From: Casuarius casuarius
Taxonomy: Eukaryota; Chordata; Aves; Casuariiformes; Casuariidae
Assembly (NCBI GenBank): GCA_003342895.1
Contig: PTFA01000399.1
Span: forward strand, 447,501-511,500
DNA: 64,000 nt
Direction of reading: 5' to 3'
Shown: positions 37,366 through 49,645 of the stretch, piece by piece
Numbering within the stretch: the first letter of the stretch is position 1
Layout: each line of letters opens with the position of its first letter
The notes under the pieces: generated by a model
What the model saw: only the letters and a program-made list of their open reading frames with translations
The model's database searches: none
What the model was told of the DNA's origin: nothing
Translations under genes and position numbers: made by a program

Positions 37366-39554
37366 CACAAGATACAGACAGATAGATATGTAGATAATAG
37401 TGCAGGATAAAGTAAAGCTGAGAACTGTGACTTTAATGTCTTGATCCTTCATATAACAAGCACTACAAGAAAGGGGAATCACTGCTGAGCTTGTTCAGAA
37501 ATAAGAGTAAAACCAGAGAGTGGCTCTAAGTTTCAGCCAGTGGAGCCACTTTACTCCACTCTAGCGCTCTGACTTTGGTGAATACCTTGTGGGATAGAGG
37601 AAGTTCTCCACACTAACAGAAGTGCAGAGGCTGATTGTGACTAGCATCCAAAGCCAGAAGCAGTCAAAACCAGCATGACTTGAAAAGGCATGTGTTTAAT
37701 TTCAAAGCTTGCCAGCCTGATTAATGTGGAGCTCTATTCAGAAAAGTAAATTAGTAATAAGGTCCCCCTATGTCTGTGTTCTCTCTGGATCAGATTTTCC
37801 TCTCGATGGGACTTCTACTGAAGAAAATAAAGGCAAGGCACTGTGCCAAAATCCATTTACAAGCTGAGTTCCACCTGTTTGAGATGCTGAAGTGAGCTGA
37901 CACACATAGGTTGTTTACATGAGACTGTACAGCTGCTTAAAATATGACTACACATCCTCTGCAAGATGCCAGTGGTAGCTTCATGAGTGTCATCCTTGTC
38001 TATAGAAGGATTTGATTTTACACTGCAGTTTGCCTAGGTAAAGGCAAAAAATGTGTATCTAAGAGACTACCTCCAGAGTCTTAGATGGTGTTTAAGCTTT
38101 AATTTTAGAAATTCTGTTTGTAAACCTCATGCCTTGATGTTAAGGATGGAAATTGAAACATTTCCTTGAAATTGCACACTGTTAGCAATGCCACAGTCGG
38201 GAAGAATCTCATACGTCTGTCAAAACAAATCAAGCCTCAGTGAAACTTAAGAAAGGAGGCTGCTTAGTGTAGGCAAGGGACTGGATGGTCCTCACTGATG
38301 TGACGTGGATGCCTGTAGGGGTCTGTTTTTCTCCTTTCTCATGACCTTGTGTAAATTACCATTTTATGACGATTCTAGGCATAGCGCAGTTAACTGCTTC
38401 ATCAGGAGAAAGATGAGTTTCTCCTAGCTTTTCAAAAAAAGTTGTTGGCTTAACATCAGAATAAACATGTTGCAGAGCTCAGATCCCTGCAGCCAGCTAT
38501 TATTTAAGCAATAAAATCCTTACAGCCCTTTGGCTTTGAGCCTTATATTTTTGTGGGAAAGGAAGAAGTTGTATTATTTTCCTTCTTGCTATTTCATTTA
38601 TATCACCAAAATGGAATGTCTTTCACAGTTGATTGTATGTATTTTTGTAAAGCATAGATGTAAAGCCAAAAAGCCCCTGTGATCCCTAAACCTTCTGCAG
38701 CTAAGCTGCTCTTAAGGCTGTTCCATAATTTATTAGTACACGATTCAGACTAGGACCCAATACTTTGATAGCCCTGCTTAAATCCCTCTGCCAGTCACCT
38801 GATAGAAAACATGCTCTATTGCTGAAGTAGGGAGGAACCACCTTCCTTTTCCTAACATTCTGTCCATAAATGTATTTTATAAACCTTCCTTTAAATTCTT
38901 TACAAAAAATTTTATGTCAATCTTATGCCCCTTGGGTGTTGACATTGGCCATAGGGATGTCAGTTACCACTCTTTGCTTTAAAGAAAAGAAGAGGCAGTG
39001 GCATATCAGAAAATGTAGATGTCTTGCAAGGGGCAGCCTCTACACCTGAAGGAGAATACTTGAAATCTGGGAATATTGCCTGAAGAAAGAGGGATTAATA
39101 AAATCTCGACCCATTCTGTTCACCCAAAGAAGAAGATGGGAGGTGACTTTGGTGCCTAATGTACATACATGCAGAAACGATTTCTGATTTTTTTTTTTTC
39201 CAGAAAAATGTGTAACCAGTTGCAGTGGTTAGAAGTTGAAACTAGACAAACTGAAGTTAGAAGCACATCTTTTACAGGTAATTAATTGCTTGAGTGGCTC
39301 TCCTCAATGTGCAGTGGTACTCCATCACTTACAGTGTCTAAAGCAAATTCCCCAAATACTGACCATGACTCAGTAATCATAGTAGCAGCTCAGGCTCCAT
39401 GTAAGCTTACAATCTAATAAGAGGTGGTAGAAACTAAACGAGTTTCCCTCATCAGCTTTCAGGTAAAGGTAGATGACTAGATTTAGGTAGGCTCTGTTGT
39501 TGGTCATTAGTCACATTTCCAGTGGTAGGACTGGAAGTAGGAGTGGTAGGAGGT
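37366..39554. other. Non-coding stretch, nothing firmly recognised
   Basis: Unique-looking DNA. AAGCTTACAATCTAATAAGA near 39404 matches the 3' 'gagcttacaatctaagta' end of the old repeat seen at 24.2 and 49.5 kb, but too little remains to call. A GGTAGGA-rich purine stretch lies at about 39525-39560, just before the CR1 tail. No exon candidate was seen. Confidence 0.5.
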
Positions 39555-39620
39555 AGGACTAGGGACCCACAGAGGTCTCTTCCAGCTAAGGTTTCTATGC
39601 TTTTGTGATTCTATGAATCA
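39555..39620 (+). mobile_element. CR1 LINE 3' tail, plus strand
   Basis: GGACTAGGGACCCACAGAGG, TCTCTTCCAGCTAAGGTTTC and TTGTGATTCTATGAATCA follow the standard CR1 3' end ('ggactagatgac..agaggtcccttccaacc..attctatgattctatga'). Only the last 60-70 bases of the element are clear, in the opposite orientation to the other CR1 copies in this window. Confidence 0.85.
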
Positions 39621-42600
39621 AACAACGTTGGCAGAAATGGAGGGATAGTGGAGATGTTGAACACATCATGACATCTTAAGATCTTCAGACTGATGCACCT
39701 CATTTACTAGGTTGGTAGATCAGATGCCTTTACCGATATTCTTGTCACACACAACTATTTCACTGTTCCTCAGGGTGCAGGAAAGCACACTATGGAAGCC
39801 TAGTTTGAGACTTTGTGTTCAAAAGTGTGTGGGGAAGGGGACATGTTAACAAATCTTAATTCTTGCTTAGAAAACAGAATTTGTGATTTCTAACATTAAT
39901 TGCTGACGGGAAATCATAGATGGACTGTAAGGTTTACTTTACTTAGCTAATATGTTAAAGTTACAGTTTACCTGGTCTTCACTACCAGGTTAAAATATGT
40001 AGTTAGCAACTGTTAACAGCCTATTTTTTCCTCAGTATATCTTTTTTCCCTCCATGCAGAGTCTTAGAAGTACAGAGCAGGAACATGAGAGGGATTCAGT
40101 CGGATTAATTTTCCTAAAATTTGATTATTTTTCAGGAGTAAATATAATTGTTTTAAAGCAGTTTAGAATATTTAATGAAAAGTCTTTCAGTTAATTCCAG
40201 TTTTCTTGCAGTTTAACAAGCGAATACTTATATAAAACTGCTTTTAAAAAGCACACAGTCAGATCTCTATTACTTAGGTTTCAATAAAAAACAGTTGGTC
40301 ATATGATCATTAGAAGTATTTGAAAAAACATATGTATCTTTTTAAAATTTAAGTACATAAACAATATTTTGCTTTTGATGGCCAGCAAAAAAAAGTCCTG
40401 GTTTGCATGTGATACAATAAAAAAACTACAGACCCCTTTTCATGAGTACGTATTTTGTGTTCTTTGCTTTTCCTCAAGGCTTCTTATGACTTAAGGTGTG
40501 TCAAATTAAAGTTTTAGTGTGGATCTGAAGTGAAGCTTGAGATCATAACCACTCACCATGCTTTCGTGCATATTGCAAAGTGATCTCAGAGTACATGGAC
40601 TAGATGTTGGATGAAACTAAGCCAACAGGTGTACTCCAAGTGTGTACGCAGCATGCTTCAACCTCCAATAGGCATTCAATTCACAGGGATAAACTAGAGC
40701 TTATCTGAAGAAATGCCCTCAAAATGTGTATAGGATAGAGATGGAGTCTTCAGCACAGATTGTTTTGCTTTACAGATCTGCATCAATAATGCTGCACCAT
40801 TTGCTAGTGTAGGTATAGTCTTAGATAATTAGGACATATAAGGATCTGGCTGAAATGGAAACTAAAATAAGCTCTTCTTTTGTATACAACTCAAACTGTA
40901 GTACGGGGATCTAAAAAGTACACCACATTCATTGTTGCAATAGCATTTTGAATTTTGTGACTCATTAGATTGTACAAGATTTTATGGATCACTGTTTTTC
41001 ACATACAAGACAGACTTATAATACATAATCAAAGATATAATCTCTCAAAAAAGGCAGATAGATCTTTTCTTTCTGTATTAATGTGGAAATCTGACTTGAG
41101 GAAGTTGAATTATTCCAGTTAGATGTCTCACCGATTTAATTTAACATAGTGTAACAAAAGTATCAGTGGGAGTATAGATAAATAGCCAAATAGTCAGATA
41201 TTGGCAAGAAACAAATTCTGGTTTCTCTTCTCACATACCCCAGGAAAAGCCTGACATGTAACAACTAGGATATACATGATTGCACTTGTAATGCAAATTC
41301 TATATCATATTCTTAATCTGTATACAGTAATATGATAGTTCATGATAGACTGGAAATGTTTATGTATGTCTCTAAATTAATCACTTCCAGACCTCATTAT
41401 CACAAGAAATCTCTTACAAGATACTCTTGGTATTAGTCTTTTGTCAAGCCAGGTCATATTATTTAATTAGGTGTTAAGTGAGTTAAAAACAGCATCTTTA
41501 GAGAGGAAGGGATGATTGGGCTGGAAGTGGATCACTATAAAACCTTAAAACATCATAATGTTTCAAGTACAAGAAAATAGCAGTTTTATATTACATAAAG
41601 AAGTTGTATATATCAAAGTTCAGTAGCTAGAAAATGTATTTTATCGAAATCAAGATATATATGGTACAGAAATTGGTAATTCTATATTTTGTACTCATGA
41701 AGTTATAGTTTTGATTTAGTCCACTGTGCTCTAAACAGCTGGCATTTGTTGACCAAATGGTATGGAAAAAGCACACATTCCCAGCTAGGTAGGATTTTAT
41801 CAGCTGGTGCCAAATTTTACTACATGCATGATTTCTTAATCTTGATCTTTCATCTACAGTGAAATGCTAATGCAAAATGTAATTCAAGAAGTCAGTTAAG
41901 TACGCAAGTACACTTATTCCATTTACCTCATCTTTTTTTCATCAGAAAAAACAAGGAAGAGAAAAAGTAGTTTTCTCTGCTTGAAGCACAATGTGTACCT
42001 ATCTCCCCTGTAGGAGAATTAGTTCTGACTCACAGTCCTATTTTGGGAGAGAAAGTCATCAAAGTTGTTCTCCAGGCCATATGCTCACAAGGGCTGGAGC
42101 TTGAGATGAGATGATAAAAGCAATGTTACTATCCCAGGTTTTGCTCACAAACCAAATTCTGGCTTTTTAGATGTCACTAGTTACTCATTGTGCCGATGTT
42201 AGAAATATGATGGCACGCACTTTGCTAAGCTCCTGAGGGTTGCTCCCAGCCTGCAAGTATAATTCAGGATATGGGTACAGTACACAGGTGCTTAAGGTCT
42301 TTGGCCTTGGAATCCAATGAAATTTCCAAAGCAGCCCGTTTCCAAGCTCTCTGTAATGAAAAACAATGAAAAGTGATTCAAGAATGACTCTTTTCTGAAT
42401 GAGAATGTGACTTGTAAAATGTCGATCTCTTCTGAGACATGGGAAAAATGACATTTGCATATCCCAGTGAGTTCTGAAAAGTCTTCCCTTGTGGCTTTTC
42501 CTTCCACTAGCTTTTTCGTAGGGATCAAACAATGGAAAAGGAGCTGACATTCTTCTAAGAGTCATCCACAAGTGGCACTAGATTATCACATGTAATATGA

Positions 42601-45507
42601 GCTCTTCATAGTATGTGCTTTCTTTCTTCTTCTGTACTTTCATCCGTAGTAATTTTATGATTGTAACAATGTTGGCATTCAAATTATCATAGCAAGATGC
42701 TTGAAATAGCACTATTAGACTCAAAGTAGCAATGTCCTAAAGCTTTTGTTTCAAGATTTCAGGCACAGGCAGATATCTCTGCCTTAAGTTCATTTTTAAT
42801 TTACAACTGTAAGGGCCAGAGGTGATTCTTTTAACAAATTAAAGTAGAAAAGGTGGAGAGTACCCTTAGAAAATATTATCAGGTCACTGACCTAGTACAG
42901 GTTGGACAATTTGGAGCCCTGAGGTTATTCCTCAGAAAGAAGGCTCCTTGAAGGACTGGCAAGATAAATACACCTATTTAAATTTTAGGCACAAAAAGAA
43001 GGCAAAATGAGAGTAGAGGCACCAAGAAGAAGTAAGTCTTTGTGAATGGGGAGGGCTTTTTGAGAAGATCTGAGAAGAGTTGACTAGCCAGAAAAGATCT
43101 AGAGAGTGAAGAGAGGAACTTTTGAAGATGGAGGGACTTTACAAATATGCTTTTTTGATCAGAGGTCTTACTGAATGTTTTTATTATGAAACAAAATATG
43201 TTAAAATGATAGAATATGCCATCACATGAGGCATGGTCAACAGGACGAAGGATTAAACTATCATACAGGAAGAACTGAAATACCTTGGGAATGGGAGTAA
43301 TGATAATGGGAAGAAATATAATATTACAGAAAGTGCAATCATGCTTTTGGGGGGCTCGTAAGAAAAATTTCTACAGTCTTGTAATTTATGATTTCTAAAC
43401 CTCTGACGAGAAGAAAGAAATGAGTGTGCTAGTTGATCACATAAATAACTTACAAGCATGATATGCCCTTGTAAAAGGTGCCCTGTGGTGTATGGTGAGG
43501 GGCTTTTATTTGCCCTCATCATTTCTTCAGGAAAGGATTAATGTAGATGTACAGGGCCCAGATAAAGCATCCTCCTGAATTCTGCATATACTTCTGGACA
43601 GCCATGTTCAAGAAAAAAATAATGACATTAAAACCGATGCAGGGATAGCGAGGGAAATGTTGAACCTATAGTGTAAGAAAAGCCAAGACAATCTTGGTGC
43701 ATGTAGTCTAGTAAAATGAAAGCTGAGATGGGATATAACTGTCACACATAAATGTATCCAGGGATGGGAATAAACACTGGAAAGGGAGAAGAGCCAGTTA
43801 CAGCATAGGACAAAGTTAACCCGTATGGCTAGAAATTAGGTAGAGGTTTTGTGTATAAGAGTGGTTAGAAACAATCACTCTGCAGCAGAATTGGGTAGCA
43901 AAACATATAAAGATATACATTTTTAAGATAAGTCTTGATGAGTCCACAGAAAGAATTATATGTACAGGTTTCAGCAATAGCAGGAGAGAGGGCTTGATTG
44001 TGTAGGATATGTTAGTTCCAGTTTTGGAGTGTGTATTAATATACTATTTTGGCTGCTTAATAACATCCTAGTTTTGCTTTTAATGTTTTTCTTAAGTATA
44101 TTAAAATGCAATAATTAAAGGAATCTGCCTATACCTCATAGGATATCTGTTTTATGCTACATTTCTATTTATTGAAAATGCAATTTTATATATTGCTGTG
44201 TAGAGGAAGTCATGACACTGAAAGCTACCAGCTTAAATTAATTGACATTCTATCTTCACAAGTATTTACACCAGGGTTCATTGCATCTCCTAGTAAGTTT
44301 GTGGGAGACTTTAGTCCAGGAGCAGAAATAGTTCGGCTGATCATCAGTAGCAAATTATGAATATTGGGCTTCAAAAACAAGGTCAGAAGTCCCCAAATCT
44401 AGGTGGCTCATTGATCTGTCATAGTTAAAGGATGCTGACTCCTGAGGCCCAAGGAGGCTGTTTGGATAGGAGCCACAGACTGTGAAGAGAGTCTGGGGTC
44501 TGTGAAGACAGCAACCAATATACACCTGTACAGAGTTCCTTCTTTCACCATGAATGGTATAACTCATTTTTATCCTGTCTCTCCTGACAAAACTCTAGCT
44601 TGATACCATCATGTTTTAAAATACACTTGTATAACCTACATTCAACATTTCCCTCCTCTATTTACAGGGAAGGTTCTTTTGGACTGTATATGCACATTGC
44701 TAAGCACATAAAACTTTCCCATTTCAACCTAACCCTTTGCATTAGTCTATTGTTATTCTTTATTTTTTTATTCTTTTCAAACTCTTGGGGTTTTTTTAGA
44801 AGGGGATGGGGGAGGTTGTCTGTCGGTCATTAACTTTGCTAAATTACTTCTGCATACTTATCCTCATGTCTGGCTTTTTTTTTTTTTTCAGTGCTTCATT
44901 TTTCTCAAACTTTTCCCTCTTCCCTTTTGTTCCTGCAATTGTAAATATATTGCAGATACCAGTTTGTATCCTGAAATACGATCCTGAAATGCAAAAGTAG
45001 CTTCATTTTACTATGTTGCGTGTAATGGTAGTTTTGGTATCTTTAGAATGAAAAAATATCTTATTATTGCACTTCTATAAGCTACAACTATTATTGTAGT
45101 TTTTAATTTAATATACATTTCTATATATGAGTCTATGAGGGTAATCTTTTTATTAATACATTTTTTTCTTCTCAGTGCAGGGATTCAATTATATTATTTG
45201 CTTTGATTTGGCTCCTATACTGCAAATGTTCCTGAAAACTGAAATGACAAATATGTATTATGATCTATAAAAGAGGCTATTTCACCTTGTTTTCTGAATA
45301 TTTTCCTTGTAACTTTCTCAAAGTGCAACTATTTGAAAAGTAGCGTGTCTTTCATTTGTATTAATGAAATGAGGTAACTGCCTTTTTACATGCAAATGTA
45401 TTTGTACAGTAAATAGTGCAGTTTTATTTTAAAGGAGATTTACTAGTTGTAGTATAACTTAATCCCTGAAATATACAAGCCATTTTACCATTCTATTAAA
45501 TTAAGGA
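39621..45507. other. Non-coding stretch, nothing recognised
   Basis: Long AT-rich unique-looking stretch. The 128-codon minus-strand open frame at 42185-42571 overlaps a second frame on the same strand and resembles no known protein. A T14 run lies at 44875-44888. No repeat family or RNA gene was seen. Confidence 0.55.
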
Positions 45508-45518
45508 GGGGGGGGGGG
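45508..45518. repeat. G11 homopolymer
   Basis: Eleven consecutive G bases in otherwise AT-rich DNA. Its length is prone to sequencing error. Confidence 0.95.
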
Positions 45519-45659
45519 TCACTGTTATCCCCATGGTAATTGTTACCATACTCTCTCAGTTTGGGCAGACTCACTCATAGTTAGCTTTTGGCACACTATA
45601 GATCAATGTTAGCTATTTTAATTAATCCCTGTTTGTGGGAAATTGTATCTAATGTATGT

Positions 45660-45690
45660 ATTGTCATATTGTCACGGATATTGTCATATC
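45660..45690. repeat. Period-20 short repeat
   Basis: TTGTCATAT is at 45661-45669 and 45681-45689, with a third partial TTGTCA between them at about 45669-45674. A minor local repeat. Confidence 0.6.
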
Positions 45691-46019
45691 TAATGATGAT
45701 ATGAGGTAAAAATAATGTAAAATTCAAATAGTTTCTTTCTACTGGAAATAACCAAAAAGTTTAAGTAGCAAAAATCTGTGAAACTGCTAAGTAGATATCG
45801 AATTCCTTAACACAGGAATTAGATATACTGTAGACATGAGCCAGGGTAGCAGCTTTCCTGGCAGTGCTATAACCCCCTCTCTGTTGAGCTTCTGTCAGCT
45901 TTAGGTAGTGGTTGGGCCTATATACGCAGAGGTCTGCAAGGAGCCCTTACATATTGGCTTTTTATATGATTGTTCCACAAAACAGTAAGATATAGTAGAA
46001 ATTGTACTTCACACAGCTC

Positions 46020-46310
46020 ATAGTATAATTTTGACTGGAAAGGACCTTTGGAGGTCATCTGGTCCAACTCCCTGGTTGAAGCAGGCCAGCTTTGCAGTTA
46101 GATCAGGTTTGTTAGCCCTTGTTCAGTCAAATTTTTAGTATCTTTGGGAATGGAGATTCCACAGGCTTTCTGGGCAACCCGTTCCAGCCACTTACATGTG
46201 GAAGACTCCACTCTTCCATGGGAAGAATGTTTTTCCTAATATCTAATGAGAATTTCCCTTACTGCAATTTGTGTCCATTGTTTGTGTACTTTCAAAAGTA
46301 TCTCAGGGTT
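46020..46310 (-). mobile_element. CR1 LINE, 3' fragment, bird type (second subfamily)
   Basis: The plus strand reads as the complement of a CR1 3' region: GGAAAGGACCTTTGGAGGTC, ATCTGGTCCAACTCCCTGGT, TAGATCAGGTTTGTTAGCCC, GGGAATGGAGATTCCACAGG, CTGGGCAACCCGTTCCAGCC, CCTAATATCTAATGAGAATT and GCAATTTGTGTCCATTG. About 290 bp survive. The internal words differ from the copy at 36.86 kb, so it is probably another subfamily. Better preserved than the copy at 21.3 kb. Confidence 0.95.
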
Positions 46311-49300
46311 TCATGCATAACTTTGTACATACAGAATACATAATACTGGTACAGATGGATAGCTAATGGTGGATTCAGCTATTAGTGGGAATATGAGACT
46401 CTTATTAAAATAACCCTGTATGATATAAGTAAAGCAGTATGTGTGCATTTGCCTTAGGCTTCCAGTTGCTTGAACTAGAGTTGCCAGACCAACATGACAC
46501 AGAAGAGTTAGAAGGAGCATGGTCTCCCGCAGCCCACACACAAACGTCCCACTCTAGTGCCTGGATTTCCTCATCACAGTTCATGAGCCCACATCAGAAA
46601 CACAGTTCAGAGAAGCCTGGATTATCACAGGATGCTGAAGTTGCTCTGAAGGGCTAGAATTACATGTGACATTCAGAAACCTTTTCATTATCACTTGATA
46701 AGAAAGGGAAATATTCCATACGGAAGACATGCCACAAAAGCATCCAGTGCCCTACCACATTTCAGGCCTAGACCTGTTTTCTCTTAGGTATTCACAGAAC
46801 AAACCCAACTCAGTATTCGTGTCATGGATGGAGAAGAGAGACTCCAGAGAGATCCAGAAGATCACAGAGCGCAGCAGCTCTTTGATGACTGGTGGTGAGA
46901 ACTTGTTCTTTGCTTGTGGCTCAGGCAAGCAAAGAGAAAAGAAGCCGTTTGTATTTGAAGTAAAATAACCTTTTCTGGCTCTTAAATGCCTTCTGTAAGG
47001 AGAGGCCATAGATCTCTAAATTACCTCAAAATAACAAATAATTCCCCAAACTGCTATTTTCAATCCGCATCCATACCTTTCTGCTGCCCACTATCTTGGG
47101 ACACAGTTCTGCATTTAGTCTGCAGACTCCCATCAAGGGATAGAGCACGCAGACCATGGCTCAGATGATGCAGAGAGGATGGAGGGAGCCCATGCCATGC
47201 CACTGCGCTCTGTCAACTTCAGGTGGGCACATTATTTTTTCTGGAGAAACACAGGTGGTCTGAGTCTGTTGAGGTGGTTTCTAGCGTTTGACCTTAAGTG
47301 ATGTGTCAGCTACAAACACAGACAAAGTCTGGGAGTGTGGAAGCTTCTAGTCAAGAGAACTGGTCACTGATTTGGATTTTTTCTTTCTTCTGCACTTTTT
47401 TTTTTTGTGATATTCCTCATTTCTTGTATATATTCCATTATAGATAGATTCTTTTTTTTTTTTTTCTGTATCTTAAATCCATTTCCAGTGTTATAATCAG
47501 AGCCAAGCACAACTTATAGCAGATAAGAACATGTTAATATGGGTGGTTAGATCAGTATAACTATCCATTGTAAATAAACACTTTACTGTAGGCCGCAATC
47601 CACACTGTCATAGTTATGGCAAATAGGGAGAACAAGGGAATATGGACACAGGTCAGCTGTACCTTTATTCTGGTAAAAAGTGACTCAGAAATGTCCCATC
47701 TTGAAAAACCCTGAAGAAGTCTTGGCTTGTGCAAATACGATTGTGCCATAGCTCCCCAGCTTCATGAGAGATCTAACAATCCTAGGAGTAGAACATCTGT
47801 AAGGAGAACAGCAGAATTCTGCTCCTGAAGAACTGGCACAGGTTATGAGCTGAAAACGAGGAGCAGTTGATGGGAAAGTTTGTAAGTTTTATTGCTTCCA
47901 CAAAAAATATTCTTGAATGTCTGCTTCAAGCACATAGTCTTTTTTTTTAACTCATATTTATGGGAGAAAATGACAAGCCCTGTACAGGCAGGTTCCCTAC
48001 CTTTTCTTCTTCAAATGATTCCTCTGGTTTTCTTTTTCCTCAAGGAGTTTTCATTTCTCCCTCATTTCCAGAGAAGATCTGATATTGGATAGAGCAGAAA
48101 TCCTCTAAGAGTTAAGAAAAACCTTTTCTCCATGAAATTTTACTTACAGTTTTTGGCAGAGGTAGGTATTGAAATTTTTCTCACTTGTGTGTTGCAGCAA
48201 AATGTTGGCAGTTTGCCACAATCACTCAGCATACTAAGTCCAAGTCCATGCTGCTACCAAAGGAGGATTCACAGCAGTTTGTTGTACTGGGAACACCAGA
48301 AGCTGTCTAGAGCAGCTGTGGAAGAAAAGAAAGAAGAAAACTTCCTCAGGGAGTCATCTTCCTTCATCTTAAGCCTCCAGTCCTAGCACACAGTCTCAGA
48401 GACTTGCTCACCATAGGGTCTCCCATGATTTTTAAAGTACTGCATGAGTTGGAGCTCTCCCAGTAGAGCAACAGATCATTTGGATTCTTTCATCTGCCCT
48501 CAAAACCCAGAAAAACTTGCAGTCTGAGTGCAAGAAATGTACTTGGAGTTAGACCTACCTTTGTGAGGACTAGAGGACTAGAGACTGCCAAGAAGGAATC
48601 AACTGCATTTAGCAGGATCCTTCCCATCTCTGGAGTTTTCACAATTAAAGCATGCATCTCTCCACTGTGATACTGTCTTGGTACATGCATGTTTTCAAGC
48701 TTTACAGGTTTCCTAGGTGATGAGATGTGTGCCCATTTGCCTACTATCTCTCCTTTCTCCCCAAGTTTTGAATATTTCTTCTGATCTTAACCAAATGTGA
48801 CTGAAGAGAACCAATTTCCTCCAAGCTTCATGAAAACTTGCAGAACAGAGAAATCCCACTAAGTACCCCGACGGACTGATGCATGGATTCATATCACTAG
48901 TCTATAGACATAGGAGAGAGACTTTATGAACACCCCAAAAGCTTCAGCTGAAGCTGACAACCTCCTCGATACAGATGTCAATCAACCGAAGTTAATCTTC
49001 AGCAAGCAGCTTTCCTGAATTCCTCCAGAAAAACTTACTGAGATTTGAGAATGACTCAAATAGCTGCAAAAGGGACTGATATCATACAGTCAAAACAGAC
49101 TTTTGTCTGTTTAAATTTGGCAGATGAGTGCATTCTAAAAAAATTGACCAATGCTAATGATGCTGATACTCTACCGAATTGTAGAGATGGATTATAGTCT
49201 GCATACCTACAATACAAGTTGTTTAGTTTTGAGAGGCAGTCATATGGGATATGATATCTCTGCTGTGTGGTTCAAAAAGCATTTTGCTGTTTGCTAAAAT

Positions 49301-49523
49301 AGGTTGTAACAGGAGAAGTGGACTAATATAGCTCATGAACATCAGCTTCCGCAACTCTAAAATGAGGAGCAAGAAAGGTACAGGATGAGAGAAAGAAAGC
49401 ATAATTCTCTCCAAATACGATTCTATCCAAATCAGTAACAGTAGTAATAACAGTAACTATAAGTATATAATAATTGTTTATAAGGTGAAATAGATAATAC
49501 AGTTGCTAATGTTGTTTTTGAAC
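46311..49523. other. Non-coding stretch, nothing recognised
   Basis: Contains T runs at 47396-47406 and 47452-47465. A plus-strand stretch at 46729-46968 has an open frame preceded by a TTTTCTCTTAG acceptor-like sequence, but the peptide is unfamiliar and an overlapping minus-strand frame is just as long. Not called. Confidence 0.5.
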
Positions 49524-49645
49524 ATTGCTGTGGTGCCTAGCAGCCCCTTTCAAGTACAGGACCTCTTTGTGCTAAGCAAGTAAAAGCTCTCAGGGTTCAA
49601 GAGAGCTTTCAATCTAAATATACAAGATAAACAACTTCTCTAAAG
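49524..49645 (+). repeat. Ancient amniote interspersed repeat, copy B
   Basis: ATTGCTGTGGTGCCTAGCAG then CCCCTTTCAAGTACAGGACC then TTTGTGCTAAGCA, and later GAGAGCTTTCAATCTAAATA and TACAAGATAAACAACTT, follow in order an old repeat that I recall from turtles and crocodilians ('gtgcctag.agcccca..caggaccccattgtgctaggcactgtacaaa..gagcttacaatctaa'). An internal part between about 49582 and 49600 is poorly matched. Same family as 24214-24300. The name is not claimed. Confidence 0.65.

Noticed and set aside
42185..42571. 128-codon minus-strand open frame
   Set aside because: Overlaps another open frame on the same strand, unfamiliar peptide, no gene context.
46776..46895. Acceptor-like TTTTCTCTTAG followed by an open frame and a GTGGTGAG donor-like sequence
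   Set aside because: Exon-like on its face, but the peptide is unfamiliar, the donor is poor, and an equally long minus-strand frame overlaps it.
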